Assembly (NCBI GenBank): GCA_963703565.1
Contig: CAVPEW010000042.1
Span: forward strand, 1 to 64,000
Length of the DNA: 64,000 nucleotides
Reading direction: 5' to 3'
DNA from: CAVPEW01 sp963703565
GTDB taxonomy: Bacteria > Actinomycetota > Acidimicrobiia > Acidimicrobiales > VFJN01
Shown piece by piece: positions 26,160-34,857 of the stretch. The notes under the pieces were generated by a model that made no database searches, was not told the DNA's origin, and was given only the letters and a program-made list of their open reading frames with translations. The first letter of the stretch is position 1. Each line of letters begins with the position of its first letter. The translations under genes were made by a program, and so were the position numbers.

Positions 26160-27179
26160 GCAGCTGGCGGTAGAGGGCCACGTGGTCGGCGACGAACCGG
26201 CTGGCGGAGAACCTAGTGGTCACCCGGGCGCGGCAGGCGGCGCGATCAAGCGACGGGATCTCGCCGATGAGTTCGGCCATGTCGGCTTCATCGGTGCAGA
26301 GGAAGCCGCAGCGGCCGTGCTCGATGATCTCCGGCGCGGCACCCTCGGCGAACGCCAGCACCGGTGTCCCGCACGCCAACGCCTCGATCATCACCATGCC
26401 GAAGGGCTCCGGCCACCGGATCGGGTTGACCAGCGCCTCCGCGCCGCCGAGCAGCTCCAGCTTCCGCGCTCCTCCACCTCGCCGACGTAGACGGCGTCTG
26501 GGCCGAGCAGCGGCTCCACGCAGTCCCGGAAGTAGGCACGCTCGACCGGCTCCCACATCTTGGCTGCGATCACCAGCCGCTTGCCGGCGGCCCGCGCCAC
26601 CTCGATCGCCCGGTGCACACCCTTGTCCGGGCTCATCCGGCCGAGGAACAGCAGGTACCCGCTGTCACCGCGGCCCACCGGGAAGTTCGCCAGGTCCACG
26701 CCGTGATGGATCACGGCGGCCACCGGCACCGACGGGACCGTGCTCCGCTGATGGTGCGAGATCGCGACCACCGCCACATGCTCCGCGACCTCGGCGAAAT
26801 GGGCGGTCGCCTCAACCGTGAACGGGCCGTGATTGGTGGTGACGATCGGCACGGGCAGGGCCAGATCGGACGCCCAGATCGGGCCGGCCATGGTGTGATC
26901 GTGGATGATGTCGACACCTTCGAGCTCCGCGTAGGCGCGAGCCACATGCTCGAGCTCGGCGTTCGTCGGCGCCGTCGTCGTCAGCGCCATCGGGTACAGC
27001 CACCGTCGAGGCACCGGGCAGGTCGAATCACCCGTCGTGAACAGCACAACGTCATGGCCCTCCGCAACCAGCCCCCGGGCGAGCAGGTCCACCACCGCCT
27101 CCGTCCCGCCGTACACAGGAGGAGGCACCGGCACCCAGGGCGGAGCGATGATGCCGATGCGTAGACGTTCGTTGCTCAC
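26101..27179 (-). CDS. Glycosyltransferase family 4 (one frameshift)
   Basis: About 359 residues after correction. RIGIIAPPWVPVPPPVYGG and TEAVVDLLARGLVAEGHDV form the acceptor domain; YLLFLGRMSPDKGVHRAI and PEPFGMVMIEALACGTPVL the donor domain with the EX7E region. The frame changes near 26470 (VYVGEVEE then KLELLGG) as if one base were lost, unlike the insertions seen elsewhere. The GTG at 27179 (MSNERLRIG) is preferred; an ATG at 27221 adds 14 poorly conserved residues. Enzymes of this subgroup often sit beside GH65 and trehalose/glycogen genes. Confidence 0.75.
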
Positions 27180-27398
27180 GGCTCGCACGGGCTCATCCTC
27201 GTGGCGGTCAGCGGGGCGCACCAGGGCCGTAGGTCCCCGACGTCGAGCCGCTCACGACGACGAGCCCGGACCCGCTGCCGGCAGGCCTCCTCGACCGGGC
27301 CCGACGATCGACACGGAACCACCGGTCGACGTGGTGCAGGCAACCGTGTTCACTGTCTTGGACATCCGACCGCCGTACCGGACAGGAGCGACAGGTCC

Positions 27399-28405
27399 AT
27401 GAAGGCGTGGGTCGTGCGGGAGCCGCAACCGATCGACGGGCGGCCGCTCGCGTTCGTCGACCGTGCCGCACCCGTCGCGGGACCGGGAGAGCTGCGCGTG
27501 AAGGTGCTCACGTGCGGCGTGTGCCGGACAGATCTCCACCTCGCCGAGGGGGACCTCCAACCGCACCGGCGCGACGTCGTTCCCGGTCACGAGATCGTCG
27601 GCGTCGTCGATCAGCTCGGCGACGCGGCAACCCGGTTCTCCATCGGCGAGCGTGTCGGTGTCGCCTGGCTCCGCCACACCTGCGGCCACTGCCGGTTCTG
27701 CCGTCGCGGCGACGAGAACCTGTGCCTCACCCCAGCCTTCACCGGCTGGGACGCCGACGGTGGCTACGCGGAGTACGCCGTCGTCGACGAACGGTTCGCC
27801 TACCGGCTGCCCGACGGTTTCGCCGACGATGTCGTCGCGCCACTGCTGTGCGCCGGCATCATCGGCTTCCGGGCGCTGCGGCGCGCCGCTTCCCGGCTGG
27901 TGGGCGCCTGGGCATCTACGGGTTCGGCGGGTCGGCGCATCTCGCCGCCCAGGTCGCGCTCGCCCAGGGTGCAACCGTGCACGTGATGACCCGCTCGCCC
28001 GGGGCCCGCGCGCTGGCATTGGACCTGGGGGCCGCGTCGGCGGGCGACACGCTCGACCCACCCCCGGAACCACTGGACTCCGCCATCATCTTCGCTCCCG
28101 TCGGCGACATCGTTCCCGCCGCGCTCGCCGCGCTCGACCGGGGCGGCACCCTCGCCATCGCCGGGATCCACCTCAGCGACATCCCGGCGCTCCGCTACGC
28201 CGACCACCTCTTCGAGGAGCGTCAGCTGCGCAGCGTCACCGCCAACACTCGCCGCGACGGCGAGGAGTTCCTGGCTGTAGCACGCGACATCGGCATCCGC
28301 GTCGAGACCGTCGCCTACCCGATCGAGAAGGCCGATGCGGCACTACGCGATCTGGCGCATGACCGCTTCACCGGCGCTGCCGTGCTCAGGATCGCCGACC
28401 AATAG
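27399..28405 (+). CDS. Zinc-dependent alcohol dehydrogenase, AdhA type (one frameshift)
   Basis: About 335 residues. ATG 27399 with an AGGAG element. The N-terminal GroES-like domain has catalytic Zn ligands in VLTCGVCRTDLHLAEG and VVPGHEIVGVVD and structural Zn cysteines in TCGHCRFCRRGDENLC. The Rossmann domain reads LGIYGFGGSAHLAAQVALAQ, and the C-terminus ends DRFTGAAVLRIADQ. The frame shifts near 27890 as a 1-nt deletion. Such enzymes interconvert alcohols and aldehydes with NAD(P); this subfamily is common in stress/hypoxia clusters with Usp genes. Confidence 0.8.
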
Positions 28406-28533
28406 CACACCGACGCACACCGACCTCGTGCTCCGGGGCCGCGGGCCCAGGCCCGGCGGTGGGACCTTCGCCCCTGCACGCTTCGCGCTCCGCCGGCGCA
28501 CAGTGGGGCACGGACGCTCGGCGGGGAGGTGTC

Positions 28534-28683
28534 ATGAGTCCCACCGAGCGGTGCGGCGAGATCATGCGTCTCATCGATCAGGCGCTCCTGGCCGAGCGTG
28601 CGGTGAAAGGTGGTGGACACACGCATCGACCGGACGAGGTGAACGATGGACGGGGAAACAGCACGGCAACTGCTCCAAGCTGA
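28534..28683 (+). CDS. Small hypothetical protein
   Basis: 49 codons after a strong GGGGAGGTGTC ribosome-binding site. MSPTERCGEIMRLIDQALL is a plausible amphipathic helix with a Cys; the rest is polar and low in complexity and may already be out of frame. No family recognised. It may be the eroded start of a longer gene. The 130 bp before it hold no other gene. Confidence 0.4.
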   Translation: MSPTERCGEIMRLIDQALLAERAVKGGGHTHRPDEVNDGRGNSTATAPS

Positions 28684-28796
28684 GCGCCAGGCCGCCAACG
28701 CGGTGGCGGCGGCGGCTCAGCGACGAGCGGCTCGAGGTGCGCCCCGACGCTCGGTTCTGCGAGGAGCACGAGCTGGACTGGGAGTCCGTCGCATAG
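28646..28796 (+). pseudogene. DksA/TraR-type zinc-finger protein with internal deletion
   Basis: An ATG with a GACGAGGTGAACG leader starts MDGETARQLLQAERQAA, matching the N-terminal helix of actinobacterial DksA/TraR proteins. In another frame the end reads RRLSDERLEVRPDARFCEEH and then ELDWESVA, matching their C-terminus after the second zinc cysteine pair. The central coiled coil and first CxxC are missing, so the gene has lost roughly 60-70 codons near 28700-28715. These proteins tune transcription by binding RNA polymerase. Confidence 0.55.
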
Positions 28797-28798
28797 GC

Positions 28799-28936
28799 AT
28801 GACCGTGCCGGACGTGACGCCGTCGCCAGACGAGATCGAGGCGGTCGAGGCTGTCGCTGGCGCCGAGGCAGGCGATGCCCGCCGGCATGCCGCGCTCGAC
28901 GTGCTCGAAGACACGTGCTCGAAGACGCCGCTGTGA
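28799..28936 (+). CDS. Small acidic hypothetical protein
   Basis: 45 codons starting MTVPDVTPSPDEIEAVEAV, rich in Glu, Asp and Ala. It starts 3 bases after the DksA-like remnant. No family recognised; coding status is uncertain. Confidence 0.3.
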   Translation: MTVPDVTPSPDEIEAVEAVAGAEAGDARRHAALDVLEDTCSKTPL

Positions 28937-28991
28937 TCGAGGAGAGCGTCGCCGGACTCGGTTGCCTCGAGTGCCTCGAGACGCCCGGGGT

Positions 28992-29444
28992 TCAGGAGCG
29001 GGCGATCGGGACTCGGCGGGCTTCGTCCCTGGGGGGCTCGGTCGGCAGCGGCACGCGCACTTCGAGGATGCCGTCGTTGTAGGTGGCGGTCACGCTCGAC
29101 TCGTCGGTGCCCTCCGGTAGGACGACACTGCGGGCGAACGAGCCGTAGCGCAGCTCCCGGCGATGGAAGGAGCGCTCGGTCTTCTCCTCTTCCTCGCGGC
29201 GCTCGGCGGTGATGTGCAGCATCCCGTCAGCGACGCTGATCTCCACGTCCTTGTCGGGGTCGATGCCGGGCAGCTCGGCCCGCACCACCAAGGTGCCGCC
29301 CTCGCTGAACTCCTCGACCTTGATGAGTTGGTGACCATCAGGATCGCGGAACAACTCGTCGAGCGTTCGCCACGACGGGAACATGCCGAAGGGCCACTCC
29401 CGGACGACCTCCGGTGAACGCTCCCTGTGCTTGATCAGTGCCAT
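28992..29444 (-). CDS. Hsp20/alpha-crystallin small heat-shock protein
   Basis: 150 residues; ATG 29444 with a GGAGG 8 bases upstream. The alpha-crystallin domain runs from about residue 40 (IKVEEFSEGGTLVVRAELPG) through VEISVADGMLHITAERREE and SFHRRELRYGSFARSVVLPE to DGILEVRVPLP, which holds the I/L-x-I/V-like tail. It is an ATP-independent chaperone that holds unfolding proteins. Next to the Usp gene it suggests a stress-response unit. Confidence 0.93.
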   Translation of the reverse strand: MALIKHRERSPEVVREWPFGMFPSWRTLDELFRDPDGHQLIKVEEFSEGGTLVVRAELPGIDPDKDVEISVADGMLHITAERREEEEKTERSFHRRELRYGSFARSVVLPEGTDESSVTATYNDGILEVRVPLPTEPPRDEARRVPIARS

Positions 29445-29530
29445 CACGTGCCTCCTCAAATCTGGGCGGTGCCCAACCTCAACTATGCGGAGACGGCGGG
29501 TGGTCGTGTAGGGGCATTGGTCCCAGCCGG

Positions 29531-30331
29531 TCAGCGCGACGACCGAGTAGCGGCGCGCTCGGCCCTGCTGTTGTGCGCGTCGACCGAGGGGGCGATGGGC
29601 AACAGCAGCACCGGGACGCTCGAGTGGCCGAGCACCTCACGGATCACCGCGGCGTGCCCGGGTGAGGCGTCCTGGGACCAGCTGAGCACTACGAGGTCGG
29701 CCTGCTGCTCGGCGCACACCTCGGCGACCCGAGATCCAGGAGGACCGGTGCGCAGCTCGATGCGGTCGGCGGCGGGGCAATGGCGGGTGAGGAACTCGGC
29801 GCCGAGGAGCTCCAGGTCGCGACCGGGGCGGTCGAGGACGCGGGGCATCGTCTCGTCGGTGAAGACGTGAAGCGCGATCAGCTCGATGTCGCCGACCAGG
29901 AGCGGCGACAGCGCGTCGACGATCGGCTGTGAGGAGTCGACGGTGCCCTCCAGCGGGAGCAGCAGGCGTCGGAGGGAGCGTGGGGCGACGGCTTCGGGGG
30001 GCACGATCACGATCGGCTTGCTGGCGTGTTCCAGCACGTGCAAGGCGGTGCGTCCGGTCGGCCGCCGGCCGCCCGGTGTGCCGCGCGCGCCGAGCACTCC
30101 GGCGATGACGTGCGGCGCGGCGACGGCCTCCAGCAGCGCCTGATCGGCCGACCCGGTGACGCGACGGAGGGGAACGGCGGCGCGCTCGGCCAGCTCACCG
30201 ACCGTGCCGGAAGCGCCGTCGGCGGTGACGGCCTCGACCGTACTGCCGGTCATCTCGGCAAAGGCAAGTGCGGTGTCGAACACCGGTCGGGCGGCGGCGC
30301 TGGCATCGAGGGCGGCGATGACGATGTTCAC
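29531..30331 (-). CDS. Tandem-domain universal stress protein
   Basis: 266 residues with two UspA-type Rossmann domains. The first starts MNIVIAALDASAAARPVFD and ends ASKPIVIVPPEA; the second starts RRLLLPLEGTVDSSQPIVD and ends GHSSVPVLLLPIAP. The ATP-binding G-2x-G-9x-G(S/T) pattern is only partly kept, so nucleotide binding is unsure. The GTG at 30331 overlaps the TGA of the HAD-GH65 gene, so the stress protein and the disaccharide enzyme are translationally coupled. Confidence 0.85.
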   Translation of the reverse strand: MNIVIAALDASAAARPVFDTALAFAEMTGSTVEAVTADGASGTVGELAERAAVPLRRVTGSADQALLEAVAAPHVIAGVLGARGTPGGRRPTGRTALHVLEHASKPIVIVPPEAVAPRSLRRLLLPLEGTVDSSQPIVDALSPLLVGDIELIALHVFTDETMPRVLDRPGRDLELLGAEFLTRHCPAADRIELRTGPPGSRVAEVCAEQQADLVVLSWSQDASPGHAAVIREVLGHSSVPVLLLPIAPSVDAHNSRAERAATRSSR

Positions 30332-33282
30332 GGTGTGCTCCGATCGGTCGCGAAGGTCTGGCCAGGCGGGACGCACTGCGATGCCGGGCGGGTTCCGACC
30401 CGCACCTGCAGCGGTGCGTCGCAGGTGACGGTGACGGTGTCGTGGTCGGCGAGCACCGCGACCCGGACGCCCCGGACTCGCAGTCGTAGGCTGAGCGCCG
30501 CCCAGGCGTCGGGAAGACAGGGGTCGACGGCGAGCGTGCCGTCGATGACGTGCAGGCCGAGGAACCCGTAGGCGAGTGCCTGCCAGAGGCCTCCCATGGT
30601 GGCGAGGTGCAGCCCGCCGGCGGTGGTGCCGGTGATGTCGTCGAGGTCCAGCCGAGCGGCCATTCGCCAGAGCTCGAGCGCCCGGTCGGGTTGGCCGTCG
30701 CGGGCGTACAGCGACGCGTGGATGGCGGGCGACAGCGAGCTGCCATGGGCGCAACGCGGCTCGTAGAACCCAAGGCCGGGCCCGAGCGAGCCGTCGACCA
30801 GCTCGCCGGGGATGAGGTGCTGGGCCATGAGCACGTCAGCCTGTTTGATGAGCTGCGCGCCGGCCACCCGGTCGGCGCCCAACAGCAGGTCGATGGCCAC
30901 CGGCGGGCGAGCCACCTCGGCAACCAGCAACGGCTCGAGGCCCCAGTAGCCGGCGAACTGCTCGTACAGCCCCCGGGCGGGATCCCACCCGTCGACGATC
31001 GCGTCGGCCAGCGCTAGCCATCTTGTGGCCTCGGCGGGTTCGTCCCCGTTCGCAGTGAGCAGCTCGGCGGCGCGACGGAGGTTCCATCGTGCCATCACGT
31101 TCGTGAAGGTGTTGTCGTCGACGACCTCGTGGTACTCGTCGGGCCCCATGACCCCGTACAGGTGGCCGCGACCGTCGGCGTCGCAGCGCACTCGGCTGGC
31201 CCAGTAGCGGGCGGTGTCGAGGAGCAGGGCCCGACCCGGCCCGGCCAAGAAGGCAGCGTCGCCGGTCCAGGTCGCGTAGCGATCCGCGGCCCAGGCGATG
31301 TCGGCCACGATGTGCTCTTCGTGCTCGCCGGTCTGGATGGCGATGACCTCGCCGTGAGGTCCCCGCACCGACCTGGGCGTGACGTCGATGCCGTCGGCGG
31401 CCGACTCCCACGGGAAGCGAGCACCGGCCAGGCCCGACGCTTCGGCGGCGGCACGGGCGGCGGGCAGTCGCCGGACCCGGTATTCGAGCATGGCGCGGGC
31501 AGCGGCTGGGCGGATGGCGGCCAGTGCCGGGAGCACGAACACATCGGCGTCCCAGAACACGTGCCCGCCGTAGGCGTCACCGGTGAGGCCGCGGGCGCCC
31601 ACCGCGGCCTCACCGAAGTCGGGCGCGCTCGCCAGTAGATGGAACACGGCGAAGCGTGCCGCCAGCTGATCCTCGGCGTTGCCCTCGATGGTCACCTCGG
31701 CGTCCGCCCACCGGCACCCCCACGCTTCGCGATGGTCCGCGAGCAGCCGGTCGAACCCGGCCGTGTCCAGCTCGGCCAGGCGGGCCAGCACCTCGTCATC
31801 GGGTGGCCGTTCGGCTGGGTCGGCGGCCCAGGCGGCCAGGCGCTCGACGGTCCGCCGACCCCCGCGGCCAGCGGTGCGGTCGCGGGCCGCCATGACGATG
31901 CTGCTGCGGCCTTCGGCACCCGTCGATGCGACGTGGGTGTCGCCGTGGCGGGCCGCGGCGTAGCCGACCGCGTCGCCCGGCGGGCGCAGCGGTTCGCCGG
32001 GGCCGAGAGCGGCGGCCGCCCCCTCGGCCCGCAACCCGAGCGCGTGGGGTTGTGCGGCAGACACGAACCGCAGTGACCGCAGCCGACCGAAGCGAGCCAG
32101 CACGCCGGTCCGCAGGTCGAGGAGGCGGCGATCGTCGTTCCGAGCATGGGCGGGCGAGAGGTCCAAGCCGGTCCAGACCGGTCCGTGCAGCAGGCGCGGG
32201 GCATCGCCGTCGGTGTAGACGCCGTTGACCGCGAACAACGGCGACGAGGCCGGCCCGTCCTCCTCCCGCGTCGCCCGGGTGGCCGCGCTCCCGTCGCCGA
32301 TCGTGCCGAGCGCCTCGGCGGCCCGCTCCAATGCCGGCGCGGCCGGGAGCTCCACGACCCAGGCCGGATCGTCATCGACACCGGGCACGCGATGCTCGTC
32401 CCGCCGGGCCAGCTGGGCGTCGAGCAGCTCGACGAAGCGTGCTGGGCCACCACCGAGGTGACGCACCCCGTCGGGCACGCCACCCGGCTCGACCCCAACG
32501 GACACGACAACGGCTCGGGCCAGCTCCGCCACCATCATGAAGGAGTCGCTGCCCGCGACGCCGCCGAGCGGACCGAACTCGTCCCCGCCGATCAGCACCA
32601 GAGCGCCGGTGATGGCCCGCGCCGCCAGCCAGCCGGCCGCCCAGCGTGCCGAGTCGGACTTGTCGGTCAACCCGATCTCGACGTTCTTGACGTCACAGGT
32701 GACGCGCGGGTCGGCCAGCCCCGCCTCAGTGGCCGCACCGCCCGCCAGAGCGACCACCTCGGCCAGCCCGCCGGTCCCCGCGGCATGGAGACGGGCCGTG
32801 ACTGCTTCGAGTAGCTCGTCGATCCGGGCTTTGGGGGGATCGGCCCAGGCCGGCTCGGGGATCAGGTCGATCTTGCGTCGGTTCAACCGTTGGGACACCA
32901 CTCGGGCGTCGATCCCCCGGTGGCGCAGGCACTCGACCGCGAGTGCAGCGGCTCGGTCCAGTGCCCGCTCCTCGGCGTCGGTCGCGGTCCGCCGCCACAC
33001 GAGGACGGGACCATCGGGCCCGACGCCGAAGACCTCCGATCCTCGGTTGAGGCACAGGTGCAGCCGTCCGGGACCCGACGGACGGGCCTGGAGCTGGCCG
33101 TCGACGTTGCCGACGTGCGTGCCGCTCACCACGAACACATGCACCCCAGCCGCGCACAGGGCCTCGACCCGGCGCCGAAGGGCGGTCGCCTCGGCGGCCC
33201 GGTCAGGCACGGCGGTGCCGTCCCAGTCGAACACGAACGCCTCGAACGTCTCGTCCACGATGCGTCGCAGGGGGCGTCTCAC
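30328..33282 (-). CDS. HAD-like phosphatase domain fused to glycoside hydrolase family 65 phosphorylase/hydrolase
   Basis: 984 residues from a GTG at 33282. Residues ~1-230 form a HAD domain of trehalose-6-phosphate-phosphatase flavour: FVFDWDGTAVPDR (DxDGT nucleophile), VFVVSGTHVG and LIGGDEFG. The rest is GH65, with FAVNGVYTDGDAPRLLHGP (N-terminal sandwich), GHVFWDADVFVLPALAAIRP, LYGVMGPDEYHEVVDDN (catalytic Glu) and LIKQADVLMAQHL (phosphate/substrate loop). GH65 enzymes phosphorolyse or hydrolyse trehalose, maltose or kojibiose. The fusion suggests making or breaking of a phosphorylated disaccharide. It overlaps a truncated ABC ATPase upstream and the Usp gene downstream. Confidence 0.88.
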   Translation of the reverse strand: MRRPLRRIVDETFEAFVFDWDGTAVPDRAAEATALRRRVEALCAAGVHVFVVSGTHVGNVDGQLQARPSGPGRLHLCLNRGSEVFGVGPDGPVLVWRRTATDAEERALDRAAALAVECLRHRGIDARVVSQRLNRRKIDLIPEPAWADPPKARIDELLEAVTARLHAAGTGGLAEVVALAGGAATEAGLADPRVTCDVKNVEIGLTDKSDSARWAAGWLAARAITGALVLIGGDEFGPLGGVAGSDSFMMVAELARAVVVSVGVEPGGVPDGVRHLGGGPARFVELLDAQLARRDEHRVPGVDDDPAWVVELPAAPALERAAEALGTIGDGSAATRATREEDGPASSPLFAVNGVYTDGDAPRLLHGPVWTGLDLSPAHARNDDRRLLDLRTGVLARFGRLRSLRFVSAAQPHALGLRAEGAAAALGPGEPLRPPGDAVGYAAARHGDTHVASTGAEGRSSIVMAARDRTAGRGGRRTVERLAAWAADPAERPPDDEVLARLAELDTAGFDRLLADHREAWGCRWADAEVTIEGNAEDQLAARFAVFHLLASAPDFGEAAVGARGLTGDAYGGHVFWDADVFVLPALAAIRPAAARAMLEYRVRRLPAARAAAEASGLAGARFPWESAADGIDVTPRSVRGPHGEVIAIQTGEHEEHIVADIAWAADRYATWTGDAAFLAGPGRALLLDTARYWASRVRCDADGRGHLYGVMGPDEYHEVVDDNTFTNVMARWNLRRAAELLTANGDEPAEATRWLALADAIVDGWDPARGLYEQFAGYWGLEPLLVAEVARPPVAIDLLLGADRVAGAQLIKQADVLMAQHLIPGELVDGSLGPGLGFYEPRCAHGSSLSPAIHASLYARDGQPDRALELWRMAARLDLDDITGTTAGGLHLATMGGLWQALAYGFLGLHVIDGTLAVDPCLPDAWAALSLRLRVRGVRVAVLADHDTVTVTCDAPLQVRVGTRPASQCVPPGQTFATDRSTP

Positions 33283-33512
33283 GTGAGGGCCGACCGAGTC
33301 GTCTTCCCCGACCCCGACGCGCCGAGCAGGACCACGAACTCGCCCGGCCACACCTGCAGGTCGAGATCAGCGAGCGCGTCGGCCGCGGCCGGACCCTCGC
33401 CCAAGCGCTTCCCGACCCCGTGCAGCAATACCGCCGCGAAGCCGGACCGGGCGGCAGCGTCGGCTGCTGCTGCGAGGTCCACACTCCGGTAACGGTGGTG
33501 CTGGACGCGCAT
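33279..33512 (-). pseudogene. ABC transporter ATPase truncated just after the Walker A motif
   Basis: 77 codons; ATG 33512 with a GAGGAGGTGAC leader. The start MRVQHHRYRSVDLAAAADAA is unusual, then AADALADLDLQVWPGEFVV and LLGASGSGKTT form a normal ABC strand and P-loop. It stops five codons later, with TCA overlapping the GTG of the GH65 gene. Signature motif, Walker B and H-loop are absent, so it cannot be an active ATPase. The ribosome-binding site may still feed translation into GH65. Confidence 0.7.
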
Positions 33513-33899
33513 CGACGTCACCTCCTCGCCCCCAGTGGACGTCGCCAAGGGCCCGTCAGAACAGAGGCAAACGTCACGGGCGCGGCGACGAACGAACCGT
33601 CTCGACGCGCTCGCAATAGGATGACGCCCGGCGTGGTGGAGAAGTGATCTCCAGCTCGAAGTGATCGTAGGACGGTCAGTTGGCGAGCCGCTTGCGCTTG
33701 GTGGCGGCGGGCACGGCTCGGGTGGCCTGCCGTTGGTGGGCCATGGATGTAGCCGGCGGCGTCATGTGTCGGCGCGATTCCAGCCGGTACACCTTCGGCG
33801 CGTCATCGCTCGAAGTGATCCTCTACTCGCGTCGGTGTGTGGGGCCCGACCGGTCGAACCGGCATGAACGCGCCGACGAGGACTGAGCACGGCGCGGCA
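33513..33899. other. Region with no supported gene
   Basis: Neither strand shows a recognisable domain. A 29-codon reverse-strand reading ending AATKRKRLAN (to about 33676) is too short to support. This is part of the eroded zone between the ABC remnant and the methyltransferase remnant. Confidence 0.4.
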
Positions 33900-34096
33900 C
33901 TGCGTGCTTGACGCAAGTGACCGCGACCTCGAACGCCTCATCCGTGTCGCCGATGTGCAAGCCGAGTCCGCCATCCGCCATCTCGGCGTTGTCGAGGGAT
34001 GGCGCGCCATCGAATGTGGGTGCGGTCCGGTCGGGAGCCTGGCGGTGCTCTCCGAGCCCGTCGGTCCAAGTGGCCGCGTCGTGGCGGCCCTTCGCC
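33900..34096 (+). pseudogene. N-terminal remnant of a class I SAM-dependent methyltransferase
   Basis: LDASDRDLERLIRVADVQAE, AIRHLGVVEGWRAIECGCG and PVGSLAVLSEPVGPSGRVVA give helix A, the glycine-rich SAM-binding motif I (ECGCGPVG) and the strand after it. After this the reading continues as unrelated Arg/Pro-rich sequence and finally into the antisense of the tRNA. The catalytic remainder is missing. No in-frame strong start is evident. Confidence 0.55.
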
Positions 34097-34332
34097 CCGG
34101 CGATCTCGGTGACCTCAGCGTCGACGAGCTCGCCCATCACGCCCAGACCGATCGCCACTCACGCCGCCAGGAGACCCTGGCGCATCTGCGACGCGAACAC
34201 CTCACGCTGGTCATTCACCTTCCCGGCCAGCCGCTCAGCCAGGGGTCGAACCGCTCAGTGCGGGCTCCCCGCGGCCAAGCGCCAGCGCCCGAACCAACCC
34301 GCTCCAGGCAGTTCAGGCGCTGGATCTGCTGG

Positions 34333-34404
34333 CGCCCCCGGCAGGACTCGAACCTGCGCACACGGCTCCGGAGGCCGATGCTCTATCCGCTGAGCTACGG
34401 GGGC
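34333..34404 (-). tRNA. tRNA-Arg (anticodon CCG)
   Basis: Read on the minus strand, the acceptor stem GCCCCCG pairs with CGGGGGC. The D-arm is GCTC...GAGC, the anticodon loop CTCCGGA gives CCG, and the T-arm is GCAGG TTCGAGT CCTGC. The discriminator is G, followed by an encoded CCA at 34330-34332. Length is 72 nt with a 4-nt variable loop; the outermost anticodon-stem pair is T-T. It decodes CGG, an abundant codon in this DNA. It lies 450 bp from argS, the synthetase that charges it. Confidence 0.95.
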
Positions 34405-34481
34405 AGGGCGGGCCACGCTAGTCCCCCCGAGCCTGTCGTCCCACCCAGGGCTGGCGCGGGCCACGGGTACGCTACGCGGTG

Positions 34482-34850
34482 ATGGCCACAGTTCTCGTCG
34501 TCGAGGACGACCCGGTGATCCAGCGGCTGCTGGAGGTGAACTTCGAGCTCGAAGGCTTCGCGGTGCTCGTCGCCGCCGACGGGGTCGAGGCGCTCGAAGT
34601 CGTGCGGCGGGACCGGCCCGACGTGGTGATCAGCGACGTGATGATGCCCAACCTGTCGGGCGTCGAGCTGGTGGGACGGCTTCGTGCTGTCGAGGGTGAC
34701 ACCCGCATCCCGGTCATCTTGCTGTCGGCCAAGGCGCAGTCGGGCGACGTTGAAGCCGGCCTCGCCGCCGGCGCCGACGACTACCTGACCAAGCCCTTCG
34801 AGCCGCTCGAGCTCGTCGATCGCGTCAACGCCCTGCTCGCCGCGCGGTGA
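34482..34850 (+). CDS. Stand-alone response-regulator receiver domain
   Basis: 122 residues of a CheY-like domain. TVLVVEDDPVIQRLLEV holds the acidic pair, VVISDVMMPNLSG the phospho-accepting Asp, LLSAKAQ the Ser/Thr switch and YLTKPFEPLEL the invariant Lys. There is no output domain. ATG 34482 chosen; a GTG one codon upstream is possible. It ends 7 bp before argS, so both are probably transcribed together. No partner kinase is in the window. Confidence 0.9.
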   Translation: MATVLVVEDDPVIQRLLEVNFELEGFAVLVAADGVEALEVVRRDRPDVVISDVMMPNLSGVELVGRLRAVEGDTRIPVILLSAKAQSGDVEAGLAAGADDYLTKPFEPLELVDRVNALLAAR

Positions 34851-34857
34851 CCGGCCT

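Noticed and set aside
33587..33676. 29-codon basic peptide ending AATKRKRLAN on the minus strand
   Set aside because: Too short, no clear ribosome-binding site and no recognised family; may be the tail of a lost gene.
34097..34482. Continuation of the methyltransferase reading through the tRNA region
   Set aside because: The QDSNLRTRLRRPMLYPLSYGG-like text is the well-known translation of an antisense tRNA-Arg and not protein.
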